A DNA stretch of 64,000 nt from Lobosporangium transversale (Eukaryota; Mortierellomycota; Mortierellomycetes; Mortierellales; Mortierellaceae), in NCBI RefSeq assembly GCF_002105155.1, contig NW_019029012.1:186001-250000 (forward strand). Direction: 5' to 3'. Under the pieces are notes generated by a model. It worked only from the letters and a program-made list of their open reading frames with translations. It was not told where the DNA came from and made no database searches. Positions within the stretch are counted from its first letter, which is position 1; the number at the start of each line of letters is the position of its first letter. A program made the position numbers and the translations under genes. Shown here in pieces: positions 44,097 through 57,542 of this stretch.

Positions 44097-44687
44097 TCCA
44101 GATAATATTGATGGTGTGCAGTTGGAGCACGAAACATTAGTGGATTGCTTTGCTTTTTCAAAATTGGTGTGAATTGAAGTTGGCCACTAGGGAATCTCTT
44201 CATGATGTTCAGGTGTCAAAGGAGGTTTTGCTCATTACCACAAGAACCGTTGCTGAAATTGGATGCATTCCCATTGTATCAGTAATAAATAGACTTTTTG
44301 CTTGCTCACCTTCTGATGCATGAATCTGTTGGCAGGCATAAATCACCCCTTCATCGAAGTCTCTTCCAGTTGGAAGTTGCTTGGTGATCGGCATTATGAA
44401 AGGGTCTTTACTGACAGCTGGGATCAGTGCTCCTATTCGATTCGAACAGGTCGGATTTGAATGGCTTCGAATAAGCCCTATCCTGGATCGATTCGAATGA
44501 CACGAATGGTTCAAATGGTTCGCTAATTTTCTGACCAGATCTTGGCGTATATGAGCATGTCATTTGATGGCAATCCAGAACATGTAGTCGTAGCTGGTCC
44601 TCCTCTTTGAACGGTCGCATTTTATTGACACTGTTGTCATCTTGTCAGATGCTACAATCGGGTCAAGTAAGGGTCTAGAACCGACGC

Positions 44688-45191
44688 GTGAACGCCAAAA
44701 TGAAATCTGAATTTAGGCTTGATTTTAAAGTCCGTTTAACAAAAAAATTGTGGTTAGTAAATGACGAAGTTTTAAAGAATACAAGCTCCATTTGTCGCTC
44801 AGAGCCATTCATGCTTAAAGCCAACTTTGTCACAATTTTTGGTGCAGTCTCGATTAATGCTGAATGGACTACTATATCTAGCGTCCTCTTTTGTACATTG
44901 GATATAGCAGCATGCAGTAAGTACCTGGTGCTCGAAGAAGGAACAACAGTTTACAATGTGCCGTCCATTGATACCTTCACTGAGGACAATCCTGTGTTGA
45001 TGAGAAGCACAGGAGCTCCTGTATTGTTGACATTCAACAAAAAAAGGCTCACCGCTGTAGGTCAATGTACCTTTTTGATCGTGACATCTAGCTATAATCC
45101 AGTGACAGCAACGGTTAGAGACGCATCAACGTATTTATGCGATCCTAATGCTTCCTGTCTATTGACGTTTTTATTGAGAGAAGCTCACTAA
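44688..45191 (+). CDS. Unrecognised ORF of 167 codons
   Basis: Plus-strand open frame with moderately hydrophobic composition (segments SSVLFCTLDIAACSKYLVLE, FNKKRLTAVGQCTFLIVTSS). A shorter minus frame overlaps it, so strand is uncertain. No domain or signal peptide is seen. Confidence 0.25.
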   Translation: MNAKMKSEFRLDFKVRLTKKLWLVNDEVLKNTSSICRSEPFMLKANFVTIFGAVSINAEWTTISSVLFCTLDIAACSKYLVLEEGTTVYNVPSIDTFTEDNPVLMRSTGAPVLLTFNKKRLTAVGQCTFLIVTSSYNPVTATVRDASTYLCDPNASCLLTFLLREAH

Positions 45192-45578
45192 TTAAAAGCG
45201 GATTTTTACTTGAAAAGACTGAAATAATAATTCCTTGTGCAAATAAAAAAATTTATTAGTGTGAATAAGGGGCCATGTAAATATCTTTTTTCAATATTAA
45301 ATTGGCCACACATATACGAAAAGAATTAGGTGTGCTGCGCACGCTGATGTTCATGCAAGCAGGGGAATGATTGTTGCTGCGGAACAGGTACTGGGTTACT
45401 GTTTTGCAATTGTTTAGCCGTTCTAGCCGCCGCAATTTTGTCATCCTTGTTTTGCCGTGACGCAAATATTTAAAAGTTGGTATTTTTTTTTACAGTCTTT
45501 GACTCTTTGACTCTTTAACATCCAATTTCTCTCTCGCCTTCATCTTAATTTCCCTCGCTACAATTACACACATAAAGT

Positions 45579-46763
45579 ATGTCTGGAGTTGATACACCAC
45601 GCATTATCCTCGGGTAAGATTACAATTGGCCTGTTTCTACGATTTGCTTTGAACACACTTTAATGGAGATGTCATAGTAAATGGAGCAAAGCAAGGCCCT
45701 CACTCAAGCTTTCTACACCCTTTCTCCTTAGCACCATGACCTTCGGATTAGAGGGATCTGATGCGGCTGCTACGACCGTTCGTGTGCGCGGTAGTGAGAA
45801 CATCAAAGCCTATTTGGATGAGTTCCATGCTCACGGTCATGTAGAGCTTGATACCGCCAGGGTTTATTGTGGAGGTGACACTGAGATTGTAAGAAACTTT
45901 TGAGCTGATAGCCCTTTGTAACATTTTTCATGAACATAAGAAAGAAGAGAAAAAAGACCACACATAAATGGTTTTTTTTTTTTTTTTTTTAGGCTTTGGG
46001 TCAGTTGCCGACAGAACCTTTCAAAATTGCGACCAAAGTTTGGCCCACAGTCCCCAAAGCGCATGCTTTAGAGCATCTGAGGAGGACGCTCCAAGAGTCA
46101 TTGACGGCGTTGAAGCTCAAGAAAATTGACATTTTTTATTTGCACGCGCCTGACTATACGACTTCATTTGAGGAAACTGTCAAAGCTGTGGATGAGCTCT
46201 ACCGCGAAGGGCTTTTTGAACGGGTAATAGATAATCGTTTTTTTTGCTCGTGATGGATGGCAATGGGCCAAAGACCAGCCATAAATTATAACTTATTTTT
46301 CTCTTTTACAATTTAATTGTAACGGCTCTCATTAGTTTGGATTGTCCAACTTTGCAGCGTGGCAAGTGGCATTGATCCATCAGCTTTGTAAGCAACATGG
46401 ATATGTTCTCCCAGTCGTTTATCAAGGAATGGTATGATTCCCAGGTATTTTCTTCGATATTCAAGATACTTTCGGATGTTCTCACACTTATGTGTCTTTT
46501 TTTTTTTTTTTTTTCCTCAGTACAATGCGATCACAAGAGATGTTGTCAGAGAACTCTTCCCTTGTCTCAAGGCTCTCAACATCGCGTTCTACGCTTATAA
46601 CCCAATCGTAAGAATGAATCATTGTCTAAGCATATCCTCCTTTTACGCTTCATGACATCTGATACATCTCTTTTTTTTCTCTTAGGCTGGAGGCCTTCTT
46701 TCGGGTAGATATAATTTTGATAGCAATGATGCTCAGGATGGTGGACGCTTTGCTACGAAGGTA

Positions 46764-46798
<35 letters not shown>

Positions 46799-46947
46799 GA
46801 AAAAAAACTAATTGTGACTCGATGCTCAATGATTAAAATGGCGATTAACCATGTCGGTTTTACTTATACATGTAGACCGAAGTCGGAAAAATGTAAGGCA
46901 TTGTGTCATGATTAGGAATAAAGCAAAATGGCTATGTATTTTTTCTA

Positions 46948-46987
<40 letters not shown>

Positions 46988-47319
46988 GCTATCGTGAACG
47001 TTACTGGAATAACTTGTTCTTTGAGGCTGTCAAGAAAGTGGAAAAGGCAGCCAAGGATAACAATCTGACCTTGATTGAGACTGCTTTACGTTGGATGTCG
47101 CATCACTCCGATCTGGGTCCACAGGATGGTATTATTATTGGTGCATCTTCAATGCAGCACCTGAAGGACAATTTGCGGGATTTAGAGAAAGGTCCCTTGC
47201 CACAACATGTTGTTGAGGCATTGGATGAAGCCTGGGAGCATGTCAGAGTTGCATGTCCCTCATACTTCAAGACTGCAGCAGCTGCTCAAACCGTATCTAA
47301 TGTTTTTAGGAAGTTATAG
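45579..47319 (+). CDS. Aldo-keto reductase, AKR7 (aflatoxin aldehyde reductase) type
   Basis: Eight exons: 45579-45613, 45732-45888, 45993-46223, 46336-46431, 46521-46607, 46686-46760, 46876-46892 and 46989-47319. They sum to 1029 nt, 342 aa. The TIM-barrel signatures are in order: ILGTMTFGLEG; VELDTARVYCGGDTE with catalytic Asp and Tyr; KIATKVWP with the Lys; IFYLHAPDY with the His; FGLSNFAAWQV; YNAITRDVVRELFPCL; AYNPIAGGLLSGRY; and IIIGASSMQHLKDNL for NADPH binding. AKR7 enzymes reduce dialdehydes and other aldehydes in the cytosol. Exon 7 is only 17 nt and lies between introns with long T runs. Substrate cannot be read from sequence. Confidence 0.92.
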
Positions 47320-48179
47320 AAGTAGAACCCAGTCATATCCTAAAAAAAATTCCTTCTTCATTCTCATTGATTTCATCTCTTCTGAATGACATTAATGACA
47401 TTATATTTGTAGATTCAAAACTAATAAACCAAATGAACACAATGAACCAGAAATGAACACGACCAACCTTGATGATCACGAAAAAAAAAAAAAAAAAAAA
47501 AAAAAAAACGCGACATGCACGAAGAAAAAACAGCGATGAACAAAAGAGCATTAGAGCACGTGATCATGATGAATTTGATATACCCCTTAAACTCATCATC
47601 ATAAGAAATAGAAAATAAAAAAAAGAGAGAAAAGTGAAGATACGGAGCCTAGAATGAAGTGTAGTGAGTCTTTGGTAGAAGAGGAGGACTCTAGAATCCC
47701 CTTGCATATGCCAAAATGCGAAAGTTGACTGACGTCAATCTTTTTGCCATTTATGCACGTTTGGCAGGCAAAGTGAAAAAACAAGAAAGCTCCTGAACAT
47801 CGCTTCAATCCTCACAGTAACCCGCCTTGAACTTCCTCATCATCCCTGGAGAAAGGTGGCACTCCTTCAGGGCTATTACACACAGACACACTCACATTGC
47901 CTCAATAAACCATTGGCTCGACCCGTTCCCTGGAATTAGTACCAACCAAAATTAGAAAAATGGTCCCTGCATATGCATATCTTCCATACTTAGGAGATAC
48001 ATAAATTTGCTTCAATATCATGCTTGCGTACATAATCCCTCTTTCATTCAAAAATCCTTCCACCAGCGGCCAGGAAATGTATAAAAGCCAAGGCAGGGAA
48101 CCCTCTCTCCCTCACCACAATACATCCACACACTTTATCAAACCTCATTAACTTTTTTAAAAAATAAAAAAATAAAAAA
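47320..48179. other. Intergenic DNA with CAP gene promoter
   Basis: An A run occurs at 47,480-47,508. TATAAAA at 48,080-48,086 lies about 95 bp upstream of the CAP start codon and is a likely core promoter. The leader between them is C/A-rich. No other gene is seen. Confidence 0.5.
48080..48086 (+). promoter_or_regulatory. TATA box of CAP gene
   Basis: TATAAAA in the context AATGTATAAAAGCCAAGG, about 95 bp before the ATG at 48180. Position and sequence fit a strong core promoter. Confidence 0.5.
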
Positions 48180-48476
48180 ATGAATAAGATCATATCGCTT
48201 CTCTTGGCTTCCTCAGCTCTCTTGTCTACATTTGCGCCTACTGTTTCTGCAGACCCCTGGCAGGGCCAAGTCCTTGCGGCCCATAACTCTGCCCGCGCAC
48301 AATACGGCGCCAGGCCATTGATGTGGAGCGATGCCTTATATCCCGGGGCCTTGCATCATGCGCAAACTTGCAAGTTTGGACACAGTAATGCTCAATTTCG
48401 TGTAAGTGCTCTTTTTTTTCTTTTTTTCCTTTTTTAAGATTTGGAATGAATCTAAGGCTCCTTTTCTACTTTTCTC

Positions 48477-48507
<31 letters not shown>

Positions 48508-49015
48508 CCATCGTTCATAAAGTATGGAGAGAACCTTTATGCTACTGGAGCCCCTGCTGGCGGCATTAACGATGCCATGGGAGCATGGATGGGTCAAGCT
48601 GCGAAGTATAACTACAATAATCCTGTGTTCAGTCCGAGTTATGGTAAGAGAGAAAGAAAGGCACAGAGAGGGAGAAATTGAGAGAGAGTTTGTGTGCCTA
48701 CGCTTGACTCTCCTCTATAGGATGCACATTTGTTTTCTACTCAAAAGCTCAACATGATGAATGCATGTATTTATATATTTGGCATAAACTAAAACTCACT
48801 CCACTCCACTCGTTTGCTCCCATTTTCCTCAAATAGGTCAATTCACCCAAGTTGTCTGGAGATCCACAACACATGTCGCATGTGCCATAGTGGTATGTCC
48901 TCCCCATTCGACCATTCCTGATTTCCCTGGCAATGTGAAATACATTGTTTGTCACTATGCTCCTCCGGGCAATTACCCTGGCCAATTTGCTCGAAATGTC
49001 GGCCGCCATGTGTAA
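48180..49015 (+). CDS. Secreted CAP/PR-1 family protein
   Basis: Three exons, 48180-48401, 48523-48643 and 48837-49015, encode 173 aa. A signal peptide (MNKIISLLLASSALLSTFAP, then TVSADP) precedes the compact CAP domain, which carries AAHNSARAQYGARPLMWSD, TCKFGHSN, YGENLYATG, YGQFTQVVWRSTTHVACA and CHYAPPGNYPGQF. The two CAP histidines and the glutamate of the conserved cavity are present (GHS, GEN, TTH). Family members in fungi (Pry proteins) bind sterols and are exported. Small size and no linker suggest a minimal secreted form. Intron 1 carries a T run of about 27 nt. Confidence 0.93.
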
Positions 49016-49525
49016 AAGACATGCGGTATCCCGTTTCTCTCATATAAATACTTAAATATAAGATTAAATTAGTAAATATACAAATAAAAGAAGAATGGAA
49101 AGAGCGCAGCTGTTTAGGGTGCCATATTCGTTAAATTAATGGTAAAGTAAACAAGCACAAAAAGCCATAGAAACAATATCAATCTAATATTCAGAATCTT
49201 CCTTTACCATTGAAGAAAGACCTTTTTATTATTATTATCGCCTTGCTTGATCTATTTAATTGCGTTTCTCATCCTAAAGTACTATCTATAAAGTAGTTCA
49301 TATTCGGAATGAAATATTCTCACGTTAACTATGGCCAACTATATTACCTTGTCAAGGATCTCCAGTAAATAACTTGCCAAGGACATAAAACAAAAGATTT
49401 GCGTCTAAAGAGAAGCTGTTACCACAAGTAAGGTTTTCTTCTTTTTATATTTATATATATGTATATTAGTATTTCATTTTATTTTATTGTATTTCTTTTA
49501 GTGACAACTTTAGCAAGAGATGTGC
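49016..49525. other. Convergent 3' region CAP / MetAP2
   Basis: About 510 bp of AT-rich DNA with AATAAA-like signals near 49,083 and an AT-rich stretch at 49,443-49,500. No gene is seen. Confidence 0.4.
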
Positions 49526-51630
<2,105 letters not shown>

Positions 51631-52147
51631 GTTACTGCGCCGCGTCGGTTGAATGAGAATGGAAATGTGAAAATGAAAAAAGAAGCGTGAGAATGTTACA
51701 CTTCGCACTCGGAAAAAAAAAAAAAAAAAAAAAGAAAAACAACATTTATGGAACAGCCACGTGAAAAATACAGTCCTTCCCCGGTAGTCGATTTCCCAAT
51801 AAAAGTAACTTGCGTGCCAGCTGAGGTGCAAAGTCGGTTTATCATTATTTACGGGTTGCTATCACTTCACCACTGTCTACGCCTAATAGCCTTCTCATTA
51901 CTGAGGCGCAAGATGTACCATCGATGGACAGCAATTATCGTATTCGATGCTTTCTCGCAATTATAAATATAACTTCATGTCCTATATGTTGAAGGATTCG
52001 AGATGAGAGGAACTTCACTGTTCAATTCAAGCAAATAAGAATCCATGTATGATATCTCACAATCATGATATATTTTGGCAGTGGAATAGGAATCAAATAA
52101 ATAAATAGTTTTTATACAGTAAAGATTATCTTTTTCTTTTTCTTTTT
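51631..52147. other. Intergenic DNA
   Basis: About 517 bp between MAP2 and the acyl-CoA dehydrogenase gene. It contains an A run at 51,713-51,733. No gene is seen. Confidence 0.4.
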
Positions 52148-53792
52148 TTACAACTTGGAACCATTGCTAAGGATCTGAGCACGACGTGCTCTGATTTTTT
52201 CATCCTTCTCGCGAATTTCGTCACCACGCATCAACTCGAACCGCGCCAACTGCATCATATGAACCTCGTCTGGACCATCAGCAATACGAAGCGTACGAGC
52301 GAGCGCATAGAAACGCGCTAATGGGAAGTCTTGACTGAGACCGGCAGCACCATGGGCCTGGATAGCTAAATCAACGGTGCGCTGCAACATTTGCGGTACC
52401 ATGATTTTGGCCATAGCAATATCACGCATTGCACCTTTGGCGTTCAGCTTGTCGATCTTGTCTGCAGCAGCAAGAACCATAAGACGAGCGGCATTGATTT
52501 CAATACGCATCTTGGCCACATCAGCAGCAACAGTACCGTGGCGGGCCAAGACCTTTCCGAATGTGCGACGTGAAGGGTTCGTAACACGGGAGATCATGAT
52601 GTCCAAAGTACGCTCTGCTACACCGATCGCACGCATGCTGTAAGATTGGATAAAAAAAAGATTTAGTTATTAATAATCTCAGTGTTTTAAAAAACCCATA
52701 ATAACTGATACCTGATGAAGTAACTATAAAGATGGGTATAATCCTCACCAGTGATGAATGCGGCCAGGTCCAAGACGTCCTTGAATAACTTCAAAGCCAC
52801 GTCCCTCTCCTGCAATGATGTTGGAGACAGGAACTTTGACGTTTGTGAATTTGACCTCACAATGTCCCTCCGGAGCATCATCGTACCCATACACGGTCAT
52901 AGGTCTGACTACCTCAATCCCTGGAGCATCTGCAGGAACGATGACAATTGACTGCTGTCTATACTTGTGCTCATTGTTAGGATCGGACTTGCCCATGACC
53001 AGGAAGACTTTGCAGCGAGGATCACCTGCACCTGAGATCCACCATTTGTGTCCATTGATAATATAGTGATCGCCCACACGCTCAATGCGAGTCTCAATGT
53101 TGGTAGCATCAGAGGACGAAACGGCAATCTCGGTCATGGCGAAAGCAGATCGGATTTCACCATTCATGAGAGGCACTAGATACTGTTGCTTTTGAGCGGG
53201 AGTGCCGTACTTTGCAAAGACCTCCATATTTCCGGTATCAGGTGCAGAGCAGTTGAGCGCTTCAGGAGCAACACGGGGACAACGACCTGTGATTTCACAA
53301 AGGGTGGCATATTCCAAGTTGGTGAGACCAGGACCCTCAGGGTAGCTCTTAGGAAGGAAAAGGTTCCAAAGACCGAGAGATTTGGCCTTTGCTTTAAGTT
53401 CTTCCATGATTGGGGGAACAGTCTATATCATTTCGGGAACATTGTGTGAGCTGGACGAATAAGAATTTTTGCCAAAGAGGCTTTTGACTGATGGCTAAAA
53501 AGACATTGAACATAAAATTTACCTTCCAACGCTGATCACCAGTTCCGACCTGGCTCTCATAGACTTCCTCCGCTGGCAAACAGTCATTCTAATAAAAAAC
53601 AGAATGGATAAAAAAAAAAGGCTTTATCTATCAGAGGCTGTTCTTGATTGAGTAGAAGGATGACGGTGAGGTAGTTGAAGTAGAGAAGTGTATTTGTTCC
53701 ATATCAGTTGATGATGGACATACTTCGACAAAGTCGATAAGCTTCTTCTGTAACTCCTGGCATCTTGGGGAGACCTCAAAGATGGATGTCAT
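52148..53792 (-). CDS. Acyl-CoA dehydrogenase, ACAD10/11-like
   Basis: Four exons on the minus strand: 53792-53724, 53588-53523, 53422-52749 and 52637-52148. They sum to 1299 nt, 432 aa. ACAD features in order are the N-terminal helices ([26 protein letters not shown]), the FAD-binding [19 protein letters not shown] and [10 protein letters not shown], the beta domain ([31 protein letters not shown]) and RLGPGRIHH. Next come the C-terminal helices with [19 protein letters not shown] and [16 protein letters not shown], typical of ACAD10/11 and related fungal enzymes. It catalyses flavin-dependent alpha-beta dehydrogenation of acyl-CoA in mitochondria or peroxisomes. The aminoglycoside-phosphotransferase domain found in animal ACAD10/11 is absent here. 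Substrate chain length cannot be told. Confidence 0.9.
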
Positions 53793-55254
53793 TGTAAATG
53801 TAGGATGAATAAGAAGAGTGAATGGGATGAAATGAATAAAGTTGATGAAGTAAAAGAAAGAATGAAAGGAGTAAAAAAAAGACAATGAAGACAATGACTT
53901 TAAGAAAGAGTCCGTGGGAGAGAAAGAGAGAGAGAAAAGTTCCGTACCGTTATTTTGAGCTTGGACCGAGTAAATGCTCGATCATATTTTTTCTTGTCTC
54001 CAATCGACGGCCTTGCCGCAAACTTGTTTGATCTTCAGACCGTTTAAATCCCGTGTAAAATTTCAATATTCCATTTCCAAATATGACACTGAATCATGTT
54101 ATTCAATTGAGCAGAATGATTGAGTTGTATTAAGTCCTACGTCTCAATTTCAGATTGTTTAATCAAAGCTTCTTACACCGGAACAAGAAGCGAGCCGACT
54201 GAGTAAAAATGGGTCTTAATGAAGAAGGGTCCTGCAAGGCTACCCTTGCACCTCACAGGAGCATGCTCTCCACTATTAAGCATATCTCTAATTGATTATC
54301 AACTCGCGAGCACTCGAGGAACCGACCATTGTTGAGGGACATTGACAAGAAAAGGTACATGTACGTGAAGCCACTGCAATTTTAGCGCTCAACTATTTTT
54401 AATACATTCCATTCCCGCATGTCCTGAAAGAGCATGTTGCCACCGACTTCAAAGCATTGGTAACTTTAACAGGTGAAGGAGATGCCTCACAAGGATCAAC
54501 ACGCACAAAGTGAGATCGAAGAGTGAGAAAAAAAAGTCAATGGTCAGGAGAATAAGAGGACGAGGTCAGAGATGGTTCTGGGTATTCTAGGGTTTTTTAT
54601 TTGCTTGTTCCCATATTAAAGCTGTTCTACGCACGCGTCCACTGACAGGTTGACCGCAACAGCATACACATGTTTGACCCGTTGGTGATCAGCATGCCAA
54701 TGGACCAACGCAGTGAATGCGCATATCCGTAGCTGTGCGATACCACACAGAACGTGTAGTTGTGACTCTAATCACGTTAATTATTACTACCATGCTACAA
54801 TGTTTTAAGCGAGTCATCAATAAGGGGGTCCATTATTATCCGCGATCCAAGATCGCTATCAAGCTCGTCCAAGTAACTATTCAGACTCATCTGTCGCCTT
54901 GCAAGCTTTCTCTCTTTGTCCTTGTACAACCGGTCATGAAGCAATATTTCATAGATAGCCCTAAAAATCCAAAACAGTAGTTCCACAATTCGCTGATTAT
55001 CATACAAAGCCGACGTGGTTTAACAGACTTTTACAAGAACTCTTTAACATCCCAAATATTTCAATCAAAAAAACCCTTCGCCTGGCATTGTGAATAAAAT
55101 AAAGCTTTGGGGAAACGATGCATCAACAGAGAGCAATTTGTTCGTTAATGGATGTACATTGTAAAACAAAGGAATGTAAAAGGATCAGATCCACACAAAT
55201 CCAAATAATGAGGACGCGTAAACATTCTTTTTTCATCCACAACCCATTGCCCCA

Positions 55255-55285
<31 letters not shown>

Positions 55286-55860
55286 CTTCCTCAGTTTCAC
55301 GTTTGTTTCTTTGAATCATTCATGTAAGACATGCAAACACGCCTGCAACTCATCAGAAAATATATTCACCACTAACAAACAATCCTTCAAGGCTCTTCCT
55401 CTTTCAGGAACATGGCCTTTATGGTCTGTGCAGTTCTATTGAACATTATAGACTTTGGAGCTCTATTCTGAAATGTTTGATGGCGAAATCAAGAGATCAA
55501 GAACTGCTTTTATTATTGTTCCCAGGCGGGGGCCTTTTATTAAAGATCCGTCATGATCAGATGCTCTGACCTTATTAATTAAATGGACGTGCTAAGCTTC
55601 AGTACGTAAAACCTAGTGACTGACAATGATATCTCTCATCATCCCGTCTTTTTCGTTCTACAAGTTATTAACGAGGCAAATAACGATCTCGAATTAACAT
55701 AAAAAGATCAACAAACCGCTTACGCATGTATTTCTTTCTATAAAAGTGGCCTGGAATAGACTAACGCCAAACTGCTTAAAAATACCTGCCATGGCGCCTT
55801 ACCTGTTTATAAATGCTATGCTGAATACCTACTGTCTAATGCTGGACGGATATGGAATGA
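53793..55860. other. Long intergenic DNA, no gene recognised
   Basis: About 2.07 kb. It has a T run at 55,259-55,285. A minus-strand open frame at 54795-55007 (segment LARRQMSLNSYLDELDSDLG) is short and unsupported. The left end is probably the acyl-CoA dehydrogenase promoter. Confidence 0.4.
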
Positions 55861-55879
55861 ATCCCCAAGTGTGCGAGTC

Positions 55880-56015
55880 GCTGGGCAAGTCGAATAACAT
55901 GACGACTTAAGCTTATTATCCGAGAGCCAGGACCATATATCTCCTCTTTTCTCTCTTTCTTCTTTTTCTTTCTTCACGTCCTGGCTCAAGAAGATGCAGC
56001 TCCACTTGGTAGCGG
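55880..56015 (+). repeat. Dispersed repeat matching the ends of the giant inverted repeat
   Basis: The string AAGTCGAATAACATGACGAC, then TTATTATCCGA, GGACCATATAT, TTTCTTTCTTCA, GTCCTGGCTC and AAGAAGATGCAGCTCCACTT aligns with 42,330-42,468 and, inverted, with 23,802-23,940. Identity is roughly 80 percent by eye. At the far end this copy continues GGTAGCGGAGCAG, which matches the left flank of the left arm (CTCTGCTACC inverted) but not the right flank of the right arm. Confidence 0.75.
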
Positions 56016-56490
56016 AGCAGATTTTATTCACTTTGCTTTGTTTCACTTCTTTGGCAATAAAAGATTTCACACGTATATGGTCCTGGCTCGATGGATAATA
56101 GCCGATAATTGGCAAACAGAGTAAGAGCCAATTAAGTCTAACCAATGCATGTTTAATTATTTAACTTATTACTCGCTATTAACGACGACAATAGCTCTTC
56201 ACCTAGCATCACCTCAGCGAATGGAGGGAGGTATTCTTAGGCCTCCTCGGTATATGCTCGATATCCACAATCCCGATATGAACTGTCTCTCAAAGAAAGG
56301 TATAATATCTTACTTAATCATGTCAACATACCAAGCAATTTTATGTTAAGGTCAACTTATCTATATGCCTAGTTCATCCCTTTTAGTCTTATCATCATTG
56401 AAAGCAATATCGTCCAAATCTTTTCATTATTGACTCCTTTTAGCAAAAGTAGTCCTGATTGACCCGACCTTTGTATGCACGTGTTCAACC

Positions 56491-56892
56491 TCAAAAAGAA
56501 TACTCTGGGGGTGATCTTTTCAAGAGAGCTTCTAGGAAAGGTTGATTGCCTACAATTGGGTCGTCGAGTCCCAGAAGCGTGATTTGTCGCATCACCATCT
56601 CCTCATAATCCTTGATGACAGGGACAAAGCCTCGAACAGCAGACGATATTGACTCTATTGTGTCTGCAGAGATCCCTGATCGACACGGTGTCCTGCTAGC
56701 ATACGATACTGTGACATCCCAACATGACACATGGACCATGTAGGGTTCATAATTCTCGGATACCATACATAGTCGAAAGGAGATACAGTAAAAATTACCC
56801 ACGCCCAATCCTGGAAAACACCGCACGGAGTGAAGACGGCTACTCCAACTGTCATCGACGTAACAATCCTGAATGTCCCTTCGTAAACTCAA
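56491..56892 (-). CDS. Unrecognised ORF, 133 codons
   Basis: Minus-strand frame with protein-like C-terminal half (SGISADTIESISSAVRGFVP, then VIKDYEEMVMRQITLLGLDD). Other frames across the same DNA are also open upstream, so this may be a remnant of a repetitive gene. No family assigned. Confidence 0.3.
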   Translation of the reverse strand: MSLRRDIQDCYVDDSWSSRLHSVRCFPGLGVGNFYCISFRLCMVSENYEPYMVHVSCWDVTVSYASRTPCRSGISADTIESISSAVRGFVPVIKDYEEMVMRQITLLGLDDPIVGNQPFLEALLKRSPPEYSF

Positions 56893-57011
56893 GAGGCAAC
56901 ACTGTCAATAACACCTGGGACGAGGATACCAATTGTTACGTACCGAGGCTTGGGAGTGCACCTCAGGAGCACCTCCGTTTTTATACATAAGGTCAGAAAA
57001 TTATGGTCTAC

Positions 57012-57225
57012 TGAATGGTCTACGAAGGACGACCTATTCACATTGTCATGGGTACCATGGACGTATGTCCCACTCACACTACCCTTTTGACTCAAGAAGT
57101 AGATGCAGATCAGATTTGCAGGGCAGAGGGATCTTTTATTTAGTTACTCTCTTTATTTCTCGTCGGATTTTCAATGAAGAAAGGTGACACACATACGCCC
57201 ATGGCACCGTAGACAATGTGACGGT
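57012..57225 (+). repeat. Dispersed repeat copy B (partner at 33,098)
   Basis: Matches 33,098-33,250 beginning TGAATGGTCTACGAAGGA, with GTCATGGGTACCATGGACG, TATGTCCCACTC and, after an insertion-like stretch, GGCACCGTAGACAATG. The shared plus frame starts MVYEGRPIHIVMGTMDVCPT. Confidence 0.7.
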
Positions 57226-57542
57226 CATGGCGGGTCCTTAATAAAAAGCTCCCGCCTGGCAACAATAATAAAAACAACTTTTGATTTCCTTGACTTGCAC
57301 CGACGTAGAAAACATCTCACCAACGATCCAAGAAACAATCCTATAATATTCCTGACCGTTGTGGTTCTGTTAATGGTGCCAATGAAAATGATGAAGAATT
57401 GCAAAGCCAGTTAAACAGTGGAGAAGAGAACATTATCAGATGATTTGCATGACGACTTGATATTTTTGAAGAATTAATCACTCTCCTGAGACCTCGGAGG
57501 GTCCAAGTATTTTTGAGACAGAAACTTTCGCTGCCTGCTTCA

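Larger units (their letters stand above)
42464..45578. other. Repeat-like flank without a recognised gene
   Basis: About 3.1 kb between the right arm and the AKR7 gene. It contains a tandem duplication (listed separately) and open frames at 43515-44096 (-) and 44688-45191 (+) with partly protein-like text. No domain was recognised. The last about 150 bp are C/T-rich and probably hold the AKR7 promoter. Confidence 0.4.
56016..57542. other. Repeat-rich region without a recognised gene
   Basis: It contains an unrecognised minus ORF at 56491-56892 and dispersed repeat copy B at 57,012. A short plus frame (start MEGGILRPPRYMLDIHNPDM at about 56,221) could be an exon remnant ending at a GTATAA-type donor. 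Confidence 0.35.

Noticed and set aside
47599-47808. Minus-strand ORF of 69 codons between AKR7 and CAP genes
   Set aside because: It is hydrophobic because of a T-rich end, with no family resemblance or splice partner, and lies in a likely promoter region.
52377-53066. Plus-strand open frames within the acyl-CoA dehydrogenase gene
   Set aside because: They are antisense shadows of a gene with clear conserved motifs on the minus strand.
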